From Apostichopus leukothele (taxonomy: Eukaryota; Echinodermata; Holothuroidea; Aspidochirotida; Stichopodidae), in NCBI GenBank assembly GCA_010014835.2, contig JAAAKB020000024.1, positions 942,166 to 967,037 on the forward strand: DNA of 24,872 nucleotides, read 5' to 3'. The position numbers were made by a program, and so were the translations under genes. Of the stretch, positions 1 through 10,279 are shown piece after piece. Below the pieces are notes generated by a model, which was given only the letters and a program-made list of their open reading frames with translations, was not told the origin of the DNA and made no database searches. Positions within the stretch are counted from its first letter, which is position 1; every line of letters begins with the position of its first letter.

Positions 1-411
1 AAGCCTGAAATTGATTATTCGTGGCCCTACGAGTTGTGGCCTTGAACTGGTCGCAACTCCTTTGTCAATCCAGTGTGTAAGTACATTTTCATATTCTTTC
101 TGTTAGGTTAGTGTCCTATATCTCATGACAAGCTATTAGTAAATTGTGATGTAAGAATCCGTTTCTAATAACATAACGTTAACTTTACGACAATATTTAT
201 CAGTATACTATACAACTTAGTATCGATTTTAATATGTATAAAAGCATTATGAAAAACTACGGGGCGATTTAATATAAGTTGATATAACATAATTTCGACG
301 TCGTTTCTAGAAATACTTATACTTCTCATTAACGTTATGCAGTCAAGAAAGATTGCTTTAAGCTTGAAATATTAATATAGAAACTCAAATTAAATTCGTT
401 GGTATATATAC
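1..411. other. Intron sequence of the esterase gene, nothing else seen
   Basis: This AT-rich stretch lies downstream (minus strand) of esterase exon 3. I looked for the expected AFGGDP...GESAG exon on the minus strand and did not find it, so this is read as intron that continues past the edge. Confidence 0.6.
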
Positions 412-489
412 CTTCAATATTCTCACTGACCCATTGCAGAGCTAGACGCTGATCACTTACTGCTAAGTTTGGAGGTATGGCAGAATCTC
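412..489 (-). CDS. Esterase coding exon 3 (PPNLAVSDQRLALQWVSENIE)
   Basis: This is a short 78-nt exon, 26 codons, phase 1 to phase 1. The acceptor is CGTTATTTCAG and the donor is G|GTATAT at 411-406. It completes the Gly codon begun in exon 2, giving GDSAIPPNLAVSDQRLALQW and then VSENIE. This is the family block equivalent to GNxGLLDQRLALQWVxxNI that precedes AFGGDP and the GESAG nucleophile. The usual PGN is PPN here, a mild departure. The next exon is not within the 411 bases to the left edge. Confidence 0.88.
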
Positions 490-2850
490 CTGAAATAACG
501 AAATCAAGAAGAAAATAGCATTTTAATTATATATGACGTTTAGTTTTACGAAAGGCATCTGCATATATAGAGGCTATTAAGTTATTACAAACCCGAAGAG
601 CCGAACGAAATCTCATTTTCCATATTTCCGTAATAGAGCAAAATCCAACTAATGGACTACGACTGCGAGCAATTTTGGCTCGCAAAATAGATCATTGATG
701 AATTCAATTCATTCACCGGGAACTAATGCATGTTGAATCGATGCATAGGGTAGTTAAACGTTCGGCATTAGGCCCGACATGGTGCTGGAATTCAGTGCGT
801 ACACTGTCCTTCGGCCGGCATAAGATCGGTGTCCGATTTGTATGAAATGTGACCAAAATATACACAATTTTAAAACTACTTACGATACGTGCATGTGCTG
901 TTTAAATACGGGTCTTTATTCTTGTAATAAATGTACATGTACCTATAGGCTGTATACATTTACCACTACGATAAACAATGCAATTGGTCACTTGTAGTTA
1001 ATTATATGAGATATTCATGCATGCCTCCTATTGGCTAAACTGAAATTGTATATAATTACTGATGATGTACATTTATAGCTATTAACAAACATGAAATAGA
1101 TAGGCTATCCTTTGTGGTTTCCCTTGAAACATGGCTCATGACCGGGAGCCCCAGGATGAACCCCCACCTCCACCACCACCAACCTCCACCACCACCAACC
1201 CTCCCTCCATCGTCCCTGATCTGCCCGTGTACTATTGTCGTGTGTCATGTCATATCATGTCAGTATTTGTATGCATTCTGCTGTTACGTCAGGATCCCAC
1301 ATATAGAGATATCTTTACCTTTCTATAAAGTACGTCTCAGTCATAGACGCAGATCAATCTTGGATAATGGTGGGGACGCGTGTCTGTTCCCTGATGCTAT
1401 CTAAGCGGAGCGCGACCGTGGGTTCGCGCGTAGCGTATAAGAAAAATTTTGGCAAATATACCTCCCAGATCGCCGGAAATAACACTTCCCAGACCCAATG
1501 ATGCTCCCAAACCTCCTTAAGTTTTAGACCTCATGGCTTAGAAATTTAGTTTGGGGAAGTACATGGGCGTCTGCAGAAAATAATCCAAGTAGACTTTTGT
1601 ATACGATGGGTCTTTGAAATGCAGCGTTTGGTCAAGAAAAATTGGTGGGGACACGGTATATCATGTCCCCACCACTGAAAAAGTTGGTTGGTAGGGACGC
1701 GTCCCGCTGTCCCCGCCAGGATCTGCGTCCATGCTCTCAGTGATGTATATAGACTCACCTGTCGTAAAGAAACCGAATACACTTAACCTGTAATTAATGG
1801 TAACAACTATCACATCACCCAGCACGGCAAGTGGAATAGGGTTGTATTCAATGTCAGAACTGCTTCCAAAAGTATACCCTCCGCCATGAATGAAAACCAT
1901 GACTGGCGCATTTGGATTCTACCGGAAAAGGTATATGTGAAAGAAGAAAATAGATGTAAACAATGTTTTGATTTCATAATTTGGTACATTTCTGTAATAC
2001 TTTGTGGTCGTGCGGTCAAAGGTACCATGAACCCCTGGTGATCCAACTATGTTGCTTGGTGACCAAACTTTTCGCCTGGGAAAGGGGTCTAAGGGGAGGA
2101 TCGGATCCCCTTAATTATATTTAAGAGTTTATTTTGATCTGGTGTAAATGGCGCCTATTTGCGAAATGTAACATGTTACCGTTACAGTTACAGTTTGCAA
2201 ATTGTTAAGTAATTTATGTTAAAGACTTCTCCTCTTTTTTTCTCACATATGCTATCGATAATTTCCTTTCCTTCTTTAGGCGATCCTGAAAAGGGCCGGA
2301 ACGCATGAATAAAATATTTTATTGTATTGTGCAACTATCGTCGATTACATGGAAATATTTCGTCATTAAATGCATTTTATGCATTATTTTATGCATAATT
2401 TGATTCATTTTAAGCCAAACCTTAATTAGAATAAATAAATATATATATATATTAAATATATAAATCATGAAAAGCGTATATACTCACAATATTATGCGGT
2501 ACAAATACATTAAGGTAAAGACAGTCCTCGGAGAAACCTGCAGCGTCGTCGATCAAATGTTCATAAAACGCTGGGATATTTTGAGGACAAGAAGGTGGAG
2601 TCCTTGTAGCATTTAGATCCTCCGTCCACGGTTCTACCGGCTCTGCTGGTCTAAACCGTCTCTCTCCGATTGGTGGTTTTCCATAAGGTATTCCGAGGTA
2701 AACTTCCACCAAACCCGTTTGCCTGAGATTTTTTTTAGAAAACTCTTCAACTCTCCCACGAATTATTCCATTCTCTGTTTCAACGATAGGATCGCCTAGG
2801 GCATGGGCCATCCCCAAAAACATTACTAACCCCGGCCACAGTTGTAACAT
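412..2850 (-). CDS. Carboxylesterase/cholinesterase-like gene, 5' part (three exons, continues off left edge)
   Basis: Three separate exons read on the minus strand join into one continuous frame: 2850-2488, 1918-1759 and 489-412 (intron phases 0, 1 and, at the last donor, 1). The joined 200 residues follow the alpha/beta-hydrolase type-B carboxylesterase order: signal peptide, YLGIPYGKPPIGERRFRPAE near residues 51-70, EDCLYLNV (signature 2), the HGGG oxyanion-hole loop, NYRLSVFGF, then DQRLALQWVSENIE. Family members are usually 530-600 residues, so about two thirds, including the GESAG serine and the Glu and His of the triad, lie beyond position 1. The tryptophan that binds choline in acetylcholinesterase (in MWNPN, about ten residues before EDC) is absent, which favours a general carboxylesterase or a related adhesion protein over acetylcholinesterase. 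Each splice site fits GT/AG. The intron between the second and third exon holds a transposon relic. Confidence 0.9.
490..1334. other. Distal part of esterase intron 2
   Basis: This intron sequence lacks a credible exon. A patch at about 640-845 is richer in CpG than its surroundings and may be a decayed repeat; it includes the small inverted repeat GCGAGC...GCTCGC at 668-686. Positions 1161-1209 are rich in CCA/CCT triplets, which create a proline-rich reading frame that I do not consider real. Confidence 0.5.
1335..1340. repeat. Left target-site duplication of TIR element copy 1
   Basis: TCTCAG abuts the left end and is repeated at 1735-1740 immediately after the right end. The two copies are identical. 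Confidence 0.6.
1341..1734. mobile_element. Non-autonomous TIR element (MITE-like), copy 1, in esterase intron 2
   Basis: The two ends are inverted copies: TCATAGACGCAGATC at the left and, on the other strand, GCATGGACGCAGATC at the right (13 of 15 match). The six bases TCTCAG flank it directly on both sides (1335-1340 and 1735-1740), as expected of a target-site duplication. It has no coding capacity. The core from 1358 to 1607 recurs at 5907-6177 with roughly 95% identity apart from small indels, so the family is dispersed and moderately young. A tRNA-like pair of boxes (TATCTAAGCGG at 1398, GGTTCGCGCG at 1421) lies in the core, so a SINE-related origin of part of it is possible. The superfamily cannot be fixed from two copies. 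Confidence 0.75.
1644..1673. repeat. Perfect 10-bp hairpin inside TIR element copy 1
   Basis: GGTGGGGACA and its reverse complement TGTCCCCACC are separated by 10 bases. The same GGT(G/A)GGGAC core also occurs near 1369 and 1691, so the element carries several copies of this motif. The hairpin lies in the part missing from the second copy at 5886. Confidence 0.7.
1735..1740. repeat. Right target-site duplication of TIR element copy 1
   Basis: This is the second copy of TCTCAG, 18 bp from the intron 2 donor (GTGAGT at 1758-1753, minus strand). Confidence 0.6.
1759..1918 (-). CDS. Esterase coding exon 2 (HGGG oxyanion hole)
   Basis: This exon has 160 nt, entered in phase 0 after CCGGTAG and left in phase 1 before GTGAGT (1758-1753). 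It reads NPNAPVMVFIHGGG, then YTFGSSSDIEYNPIPLAVLG, then DVIVVTINYRLSVFGFFTTG. HGGG forms the oxyanion hole in the family, and NYRLxxFGF is the conserved strand and turn before the PGN segment. The acceptor has only a modest pyrimidine tract. A repeat element ends about 18 bp into the following intron. Confidence 0.92.
1919..2487 (-). other. Esterase intron 1
   Basis: This 569-bp phase-0 intron runs between GTGAGT (2487-2482) and the acceptor at 1920-1919. It is AT-rich, with a short (TA)n run near 2441-2450. No further feature was recognised. Confidence 0.8.
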
Positions 2851-2852
2851 TA
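2488..2852 (-). CDS. Esterase coding exon 1 (start codon, signal peptide, EDCLYLNV)
   Basis: The exon begins at 2852 after a strong acceptor: a run of ten T and then ATTTCATGCAG on the minus strand. It starts TA-ATG, so the start codon is 2850-2848 and a 5'-UTR exon must lie upstream, at higher coordinates. The open frame runs on to an ATG at 2964, but that extension reads through the pyrimidine tract and has no signal peptide, so I prefer the internal start. The 121 codons begin with a hydrophobic leader (MLQLWPGLVMFLGMAHALG), which predicts secretion. An NAT glycosylation sequon follows the WTEDL segment, and a Cys sits both in PPSCPQN and in SEDCLYLNVF; these two Cys fit the family's first disulfide. 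The exon ends in phase 0 at 2488, before GTGAGT. Confidence 0.9.
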
Positions 2853-3272
2853 CTGCATGAAATTGAAAAAAAAAAATTGTCTGTTCGGAGAAAATGTTCA
2901 TTCTAATATATCTCTTTATATGATAAATACTAAGAAAAGTGGAAAGGAAATATAACATCTTCATATTATTTTATTTTCCACATTCAACTTATTCAAACAC
3001 GTGTCCTTCTTTCTGTTTATGGAGGCAGGCCTAGTGAGATGGCGGTTGAGGTTTGTGGTCAGATCAGAGGGAGCTACATCCCCTGGGCCCATGGTCAACT
3101 AGGGGGGCTGAGGATATACGGAGGGAACTCTGGAAAGTATGAGATAAAGAATATAGTGCATACTCATTTCCCTAATAAAGTAGAAGAAAACTGGAAAGTA
3201 ACATTGGAGCGTTTCACGATATTGCCTCAGGGGGGCCTCCCGAAGCCTCTCTCAATATATAAAGGGTCCGTT

Positions 3273-3310
<38 letters not shown>

Positions 3311-5885
3311 CCAAATAGGTGTTATATACAGAAATAATTATATATGTTTTTTCTCTTTGTATAGGTGGGTTGAGTGTTGAATCATAGGCTCTTAACCAGC
3401 TCGGAGCTATTTTAAAATTTAATTTAAATATATTTCCTATATATGCATTTTCTCTTTGTTTGCTAATAGCTTCATCCTTATTATGATGTTGTCGTTTGTA
3501 ATGTCAAGACTGAGAAAAGTTGTGAATGATTTGCACATGCACTGCAATGAATAACCTTTATTAAGGCTCGAAAAATTAATAAGGTGATAGGGCCTTTAGG
3601 GTAAGCCCACAGAATAGTAACGTATCACTCTTGGAAAAGTTACGATGTCAATTTGTAAGTCGACAAGTGATAACTTTTTAGTGTCACACCAATTTCAAAG
3701 TTTAAGATAGTTTTGAATGTATGCATCTCTGTGTGGGAAGAAAGCTTTGACTTGAGTGAGAAAAGAGCCAGTTATGTTAGTACCACTAGTCTTATGCCAT
3801 AGTAAATAAACAATAGAGTTCAACTCTTGTGTTAATACAGGTTACGAATGACCACTACAATATCCTTCAGATTCCACATTCAATCTACAGTAGTAGGTTA
3901 ATTGCCCTTGTTGTGTGGCCTTGAAAATGTTGCTGCTGTTTACTATGACATCACATATTTACAAAATCGCAACCACCGGACACCATTTTGAATTCTCACC
4001 AAGGGAGCAAGACGTTTTTTCTTAGCTGTGTGAGGGAGTTTGTCATTTTAAAATCTCTATATAAAGCTGAATATAAAGCTGAAGTTTAGGTTTGTGTCTT
4101 CATTTAAAATGTTTGATTGTCTGTCCTGAAATGTCGAAAAAAGATATAAACAATACCACTTTCCACCATCACTCAGACAAAAATAGTAGGACCTACAACT
4201 CTCTATGTAAAGCTTAATAATAAAAACACATAGATTTCCCGAATTAATCTTGCCACATTTTTCAGAGAGTGTCATACTTACCCGAGGTTTCTGTAATAGG
4301 CTAGTAATGCATAGGTCTGTGTTTACAGTTGTGATTGGGAATAATTTAAAATTTTGGTTTGACAAAAACTGGGCTATTCCATTAATTACATTGTGACATA
4401 CAAATGGAATGAGCTAACATTCAGTAGTGAAAGAACCCTTTTACCTGTTAGTGCATGCAGCTTGTGAGATTCGATGCTGGTAACCTTTTTTTTGTACTAT
4501 GAAAAAATCCTTAATATTATTCTCAGTGTTATTAACATTTAATGCAAAAAGACACATTTTTTTTTATGTGTGGTATCTTAGGTCCAATCTTGTAAGAATT
4601 ATGTACTGAGAGATGGAGTAAAGAAAGTATCACAAGAAAAGTGAAACTCTTTTAGTAAAACATTTTTGTTCATAATTATTTGAAGTTAAGTTTCTCATGT
4701 ATAAGAATAAATTTAGGACTCTTAAAGATATTAGTAGAATGGGTCATTTATAGGACAGATGGATAGGTTGAACAGGGTTTAATTGATGTGGTGTCTCTCA
4801 GTCCTCAGTGTTCCCCTAAGGTATTCTGGAAAAGAAGGTATCCTTTTCTGACATTTTTCTTTTTTACATACTGTACCTACATTTCATGCTTCAAAGCACT
4901 TGTACTGACAGAATGGGCAGTATGAATGTCCTTTTTCTATCAGATAAAGGTTAGGAACTGCTCATACTGTCCATACTACTGTCTACTGTGATATGAAAGG
5001 ACAGTATAGAGTGGTATTAATACTAGAAAGTTGTCCCAACTGGCTGAAAGAAAATTCACAAAGCTGATAGACTTGCGTGCTGCCACCGTATGAACACATT
5101 CGTTTTGTCACAGTTACTTGGAGAGCCTTCACCCTATCCGGGTATGAGTTTGTGTGTCACTTTTCTGAACTGTTTATTTAACAGTTTTTCACATGGCGAA
5201 ACTTTGTAGGCTGACCATGTGACACTGAAGCCAGAGTTTCTTTTGGTATTGTTTATTGGTTGGACATGTTCCATTGTAGGAATTCTAACCATCGTTTTGT
5301 GCAGGCAAAGACGAGGGCTAAGCGAGAATAGTCATAATCCGTGATTTCCTTTCAATGAGACACAGTCTCTCACAAAGGGATACATCCCCTCTCCCTCCCC
5401 CACAATGTTCAGGATAGATCATGGGAAAGTGATTTTTGATTTGAGGTGACGATATCTTTTCCAGGCAATGCGAGAACATGGTATTGATCCTTTCATGCTG
5501 ACATCAGGGGATATCTACTATCTATAATATACATTTTAAGGAACAGGTGGGATTCTGAAGTCAATTCAATGTTTCTTGCTGTTTCAAGGTTGCTGGCCAA
5601 CTATCCATTCTTCAGTAATAAATCCTCCACCATCTGGCAGTTTTTGTACAAATTGGAAATACTCTGCACCTTTGAATAAACAAATTTGGGAAATTTTGAC
5701 TTGAGATGTTCCACGATGCATGACACATGAAATACGAGGACAGTTCTAGGGGGTTTTATCAGGGGAGGGTACATGAAAAATCATCCGGAGACTGTCCCTG
5801 GAATATGAGTCTGTCTGGTCACCTTATTCTGAAGGCTATTTACAACTAACTTTGTCCCTCTCTTAATTATGTTGATTACAAGTTA
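2853..5885. other. Non-coding stretch upstream of the esterase start
   Basis: The 5'-UTR exon and promoter of the esterase should lie here, but I cannot place them. Positions 3020-3260 are richer in G+C and hold an open frame (3039-3380, plus) that runs straight into a TA microsatellite and resembles no family I know. The block at 4790-5880 is unremarkable. No RNA gene was seen. Confidence 0.45.
3277..3305. repeat. (TA)n microsatellite
   Basis: An uninterrupted TA run of 29 bases sits just 3' of the G+C-richer patch at 3020-3260. A microsatellite at the end of such a patch can mark the tail of an old retroposon, but no ends or target duplication were found. Confidence 0.9.
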
Positions 5886-6180
5886 TCATGGGCGCAGATA
5901 ATTGTATTGGATAATGGTGGGCACGCTTGTCTGTCCTCTGATACTATCTAAGCGGAGCGCGACCATGGGTTCGCGCGTAGCGTACAAGAAATTTTTGGCA
6001 AATATACCTCCCAGATCACCGGAAATAACACTTCCCAGACCCAATGATCGATGCTCCCAAACCTCCTTAAGTTTTAGATCTCATGGCTTAGAAATTTAGT
6101 TTGGGGAAATGCATGGGCATCTGCAGAAAAAAATCAGGGGACAAATAATCCAAGTAGACTTTTGTATACGATGGGTCTGG
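5886..6180. mobile_element. Second, truncated or mosaic copy of the TIR element
   Basis: It starts TCATGGGCGCAGAT, like the left end of the copy at 1341. It follows that copy with about 12-13 substitutions over 250 aligned bases and a few indels, up to GATGGGTCT at 6170-6178. Beyond this the two copies are unrelated: the hairpin and right inverted repeat seen in copy 1 are replaced by the tRNA-like segment at 6181-6302. It is non-coding; the frames here at 5902-6099 and 6134-6343 are incidental. Confidence 0.8.
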
Positions 6181-6302
6181 TTTCGTAACTCAGCGGGAAG
6201 CGATTAGAGGGGTGGGCGTAGGGTTGTGGGTCGCGCGTTTTCATGCAGGTGGGAACAATCTGAAGAAGTGATGTGTGCGTTCGCCCCCCCCCCCCCCCCC
6301 CC
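6181..6302 (+). mobile_element. tRNA-like, SINE-like segment ending in a poly-C tract
   Basis: TAACTCAGCGGG at 6186-6197 fits the RNA polymerase III A box (TRGYNNAGYGG) at most positions. GGGTCGCGCG at 6228-6237 is a degenerate B box about 43 bases from the A box, and the intervening GATTAGAGG...GGGTTGTGGGT resembles the anticodon and T arms of a tRNA. It does not fold into an intact tRNA, so it is read as the head of a tRNA-derived SINE rather than a gene. It ends in 19 consecutive C (6284-6302). Confidence 0.5.
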
Positions 6303-9300
6303 GGCAATGATACACCTTTTGATCCACTCCATGATATTAGCAAGAAATTTGCTCATAATTCTACGAATGTGAACTATTTGAAAGAAGAATTATAAAGAGA
6401 TCGGAAACATATTACACATTTGCATCCCCAAAAAATGGTAATACATTTGCAACTTTTTCTTATCACTTTTATCACAATTTCTTCGTAATTATTACGGTAA
6501 ATGTGATCTTCTAAATGTTAACAGAATGTTGTAATTGGCATCAACGTACCTTTTTCAGATTTATTGTTATTGCTATATTATCTTTTTGTTTTGTTTTTGT
6601 CGAAGAAACAGACAGAATTGTTTTGTTCAAAATCTAAATATGAATTATGCACAGTTAATTATAAATAATTAATATTTAAAGGAACCTTTACTCATCGCTA
6701 AAATTCTTCTGTATTATGTTAAATCCAATTGTCGATTATTCAATGCAAGATTACCTAGTTACTGACTCTTTTGTTCCAATAAACCGTAACTATATTTATA
6801 GGCATTGTTAAGCTATTTTGTTTGTTGTTGTTTAAAGTTTTTAGGTATGATTTAGGTGTTGCTATGTGTTAGTTAGTCAACGTGACAGGCCGTGACGTCA
6901 CACTGTGAAATGAATTGTTCACATAAAATGAATCAGTTTCCGCTGATGGAGAAAGAAAGACCATATTGTGAATTTTCAAAATTTTGACATTTCCGAAATT
7001 TTGAAGTTTTGAAAACACGTGCATCTGACAACGAGAAATAGCTGGTCGTTATAACCTGACAGTTACCGTACAACAATGGCTTCTATTTTTTTCTACTTAT
7101 GTCAAATGATGTTGCTCAACAAAGACAGATTAAAATAAGAATTCAGATAGTTAGTTTATAGTATTTGTAGTAGAAATTATTTTTTCTACAATACTTGTGT
7201 GCTTCCCAAACAGTTTCATGTATTGTTAGAAATTCAACCAAAATGTGATATTTGTTTTGCACTAGTTACTAAGAACAATGAAAGGATAGATGTGTAAATT
7301 AAAGCTAAGCGTATAAGAACATATGAACAGTTATACAAGCGCTATGCGAATCTATCTTAATTTACTATTGGAGACTAAACATCAGATCTACGAATTAATT
7401 TAATTAACTTAATCAATATAGGATGAAAAGGTTTCCAATTCGTTGAGCTACAATCGCAAAATAATAGTAAGAATTATGATTTTATCTGCTTGTACTCATA
7501 CGTTAGCAGATAAAGGAAGGTAGGATTACTTGAGCTGGTCGTTTCATATTATTTTTTGAAATCAGTTTGTCATTTGATTATGCTATTTGTAGTGCGTATA
7601 GGTTTTGCACTCACTTTGCACCCTTTCTCATCTTATATCATGTCCTTTCATCATAGTTTCTCTAACATATTCATCTTGCACCCAGAGTGCACCCAATTTC
7701 TAGTAACAAGTATAACTTTCCTGTGTTTTCGTCCTACGTTTAAACACCATGTGGTTACCATTGCTCTACTACTACACTTTCTTGTTAAAACCTGAATATT
7801 TCGCAAAAAAAGAGTGGGGAAAAAATACTCCATCGATGACGGCTTCAAGTTGGGGGTCGGTTTCGAAAAGACAATTGAAAAACAAAACCCTGAGAAAGTT
7901 ATTTTGCCTGTTTTGGCGACTCGTTGAAAGAGTAGAAGCAAGGTAGGTTGGTGAAAATGAATCTCAGAGGACCGTTGAAAGTCAAAGAGGTGACTATCTC
8001 GTTTGGTGGTTGGTATATTAGCCTATTGTGCATTTAGATGAGGCCTCTTGCATTCCTCAAATCTCATTCGTATAAATCTAAACGGATTGACATTCAGTTT
8101 TATTTGTGAAATGAAACACATTGGTAAAAATCGTGACGACCTTCACTGTAAGGTGTAATATACCACTGAAATAGCTGGGAGTTTAGTAAGGAATTGGCTC
8201 GGCGCCATTGGTTTTTGAGAGATAGACCACATGATCAACATATGACCTTTCGAAAATAAATATGATGTTACGAACAAAATAAAATTGTTATTCCATTTTC
8301 TTTACAAAGGTAAATTTTCGTTGTACAAATTTGTTTAAATCCAATATTATTCCTCCCCCTTATTTATTCGTTCGTTTTTCAAATTGCTTTAAAGAAATTA
8401 TTATCAATACAAACTATTTTCAATACAAATTATTTATCAGTTTTCATTTTAAATTACAAAAAGTTCAAGACTGTCCAAAATTTCTGATATGAATGTTGTA
8501 TATGTTGATGATAATACCAAAAGGTGTTTGGGCGAAAATTTTCATGGAATTCATAAATACTATATATGAATCATATATATTCCAGTTAATCTTCTTAACA
8601 TAGCAGGTTCCACTCTAAATTGTCATTATTTCAATAATATAGACAAGCCTTCATAAAAACTATACAAATTTATTTCCTTCTCTTTTTTACGAATAAATTC
8701 GTTTCTCGCAAAAAAATGTTACACAGCAAATATTGTTATCAATATTATCTAATTGTGATAACTGGTGGTACTAAACATTGGGTGAACCATTCCTACATAC
8801 AGGAACCTTTCCTACATACAGGAATATAAACAAGGCTATAACTTATTTCACTACCAACCCCCACCCCTACCCCTCACCATCACATTCGCTTCAGGGTACA
8901 TTGTGCTTGAAATTTATGAGGTCAATCACATACATATCTAACATGCTCAAGGAGTAGTAACAAGAGAAAAAACAATAAAGAAAACAAAAACAAAACTTCA
9001 TAGATTCATGCATGCTTCGAAATGAGTTCTCATTTTGTAGCATACATTCCCTGTCCCAATTTCATATGACTGAATGGAACTTTCATGTTTATAAGTAATA
9101 GCTTATTGTTGTTATAAATTAACAAGACAAGGAAGAGATCGCTTGATATCTACAAAACAGGTTTTTTATGATATACCAACCTCCATTTTAGGTGACATAT
9201 ATTACTTATGGTGGCTTCTTCGGAATTTATTTTTAACCCACATCTTATAGTCATTAATTCTAAACATAAAAAGTGCAAACTTGCAGTTATAGACTTGGGG

Positions 9301-10185
9301 AGGACGCGCATAATGGCCTTTTAAGGTATTTTAACGATCTGGGGTGTCTTCTTGGTGTATCGCTCTATATGTGATGTGAGAGCTATCCACTGTCGTTTGG
9401 CAATGATGTATCGCATAGCCTTCGCGCTAAATCTTCATCATTCTCACACATCGAACTATGAGACCTACTTTTATTTTCTGGTTTAATATTTAGAATGTCT
9501 TGTTTTTTTTTGTGTAAAATGAGTGGGATACAAAGAAAGGAGGGGAGGTATGGGTCATTAAAGTAACATACAAATGAGAGGTTATGTAAGCAGGCTTAAT
9601 CTTCTTTCAGCCTTTTAGTATTTTTTATAGTTCATAATCAATAGTAAAAATTGTAGTGTAAATATATTGAAATAATACTGCTGCATTTTGCTTTATTGTA
9701 AGTTTTGGCTCTACATGTGTTTACAGTATAATATATTTAAATATTGTCAGCTTTATATTAATTAATTATGTAGTTTGTTTTTGGATACACATAATGATTT
9801 TGACAATTGGAAATAAAAGAATACTTAAGGTCTTTCATTTATCTGTCAGCACTTATATATGTGTGTGGCAACTCAGGAATAGACAAAAAACATAAACAGA
9901 TCGAAACACGATTCCAAATGATTTATTATAAATGATGATTATTAAATTATTAATCCGTGTCTTGAATCAAATCATAGCAGGGGAAAACATACAAAACTTT
10001 GTAAAAATACTGTATCGGCATATTACACTGCATTCTTCAAAGATAAAATACTTATGAAGCGATGATTCTAGAACAATGTTCCCATCCCTCCCATTTCTCG
10101 TTATGTGCGACCTAGAGTTGTTCATAACATCAAGTATAGAAGTAATACAGGCGTGAAGCTGTTGATACATTGTAGAGATTGTACC
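6303..10185. other. Long non-coding stretch without identified genes
   Basis: This AT-rich region has only short frames with no family resemblance. It holds a palindromic CRE (TGACGTCA) at 6893-6900 and the duplicated 16-mer at 8790-8824. The overlapping frames near 7650-7946 on both strands look incidental. Confidence 0.45.
8790..8824. repeat. Tandem duplication of a 16-mer
   Basis: TTCCTACATACAGGAA occurs at 8790-8805 and again, exactly, at 8809-8824, a period of 19 bp. The unit carries the small inverted ends TTCC/GGAA. Confidence 0.85.
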
Positions 10186-10279
10186 GTCCCTTTTGTCCAT
10201 GTCCTTTTGTCCATGTCTCCGTCTCCATGTCCTTATGTCCATGTCCTTTTGTCCATGTCCTTTTGCCCTTTTGTCCATG
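10186..10279. repeat. 14-bp minisatellite (GTCCTTTTGTCCAT)n
   Basis: About six to seven units of GTCCTTTTGTCCAT lie head to tail with scattered changes (GTCTCCGTCTCCAT, GTCCTTATGTCCAT). The array creates repetitive frames on both strands (for example a KDMD/GHGQ-rich one on minus), which I regard as artefacts of the repeat. Confidence 0.85.

Noticed and set aside
1114-1404. Plus-strand frame rich in Pro and His
   Set aside because: It is produced by a CCA/CCT-rich simple tract and runs into the TIR element; it lies in an esterase intron.
1398-1430. Possible tRNA gene (A-box-like and GGTTCGCGCG)
   Set aside because: The boxes are only about 13 bases apart, no cloverleaf can form, and the sequence is part of a dispersed repeat.
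2851-2964. Upstream extension of the esterase frame to an earlier ATG
   Set aside because: It reads through a T-run and an AG acceptor and lacks a signal peptide; the start at 2850 gives a proper leader.
3039-3380. 113-codon plus-strand frame
   Set aside because: Part of it is a TA microsatellite (YIYIYI), with no family resemblance and no splice context.
7651-7946. Overlapping frames on both strands
   Set aside because: No motif or domain is visible, and the two strands are equally open, which suggests chance.
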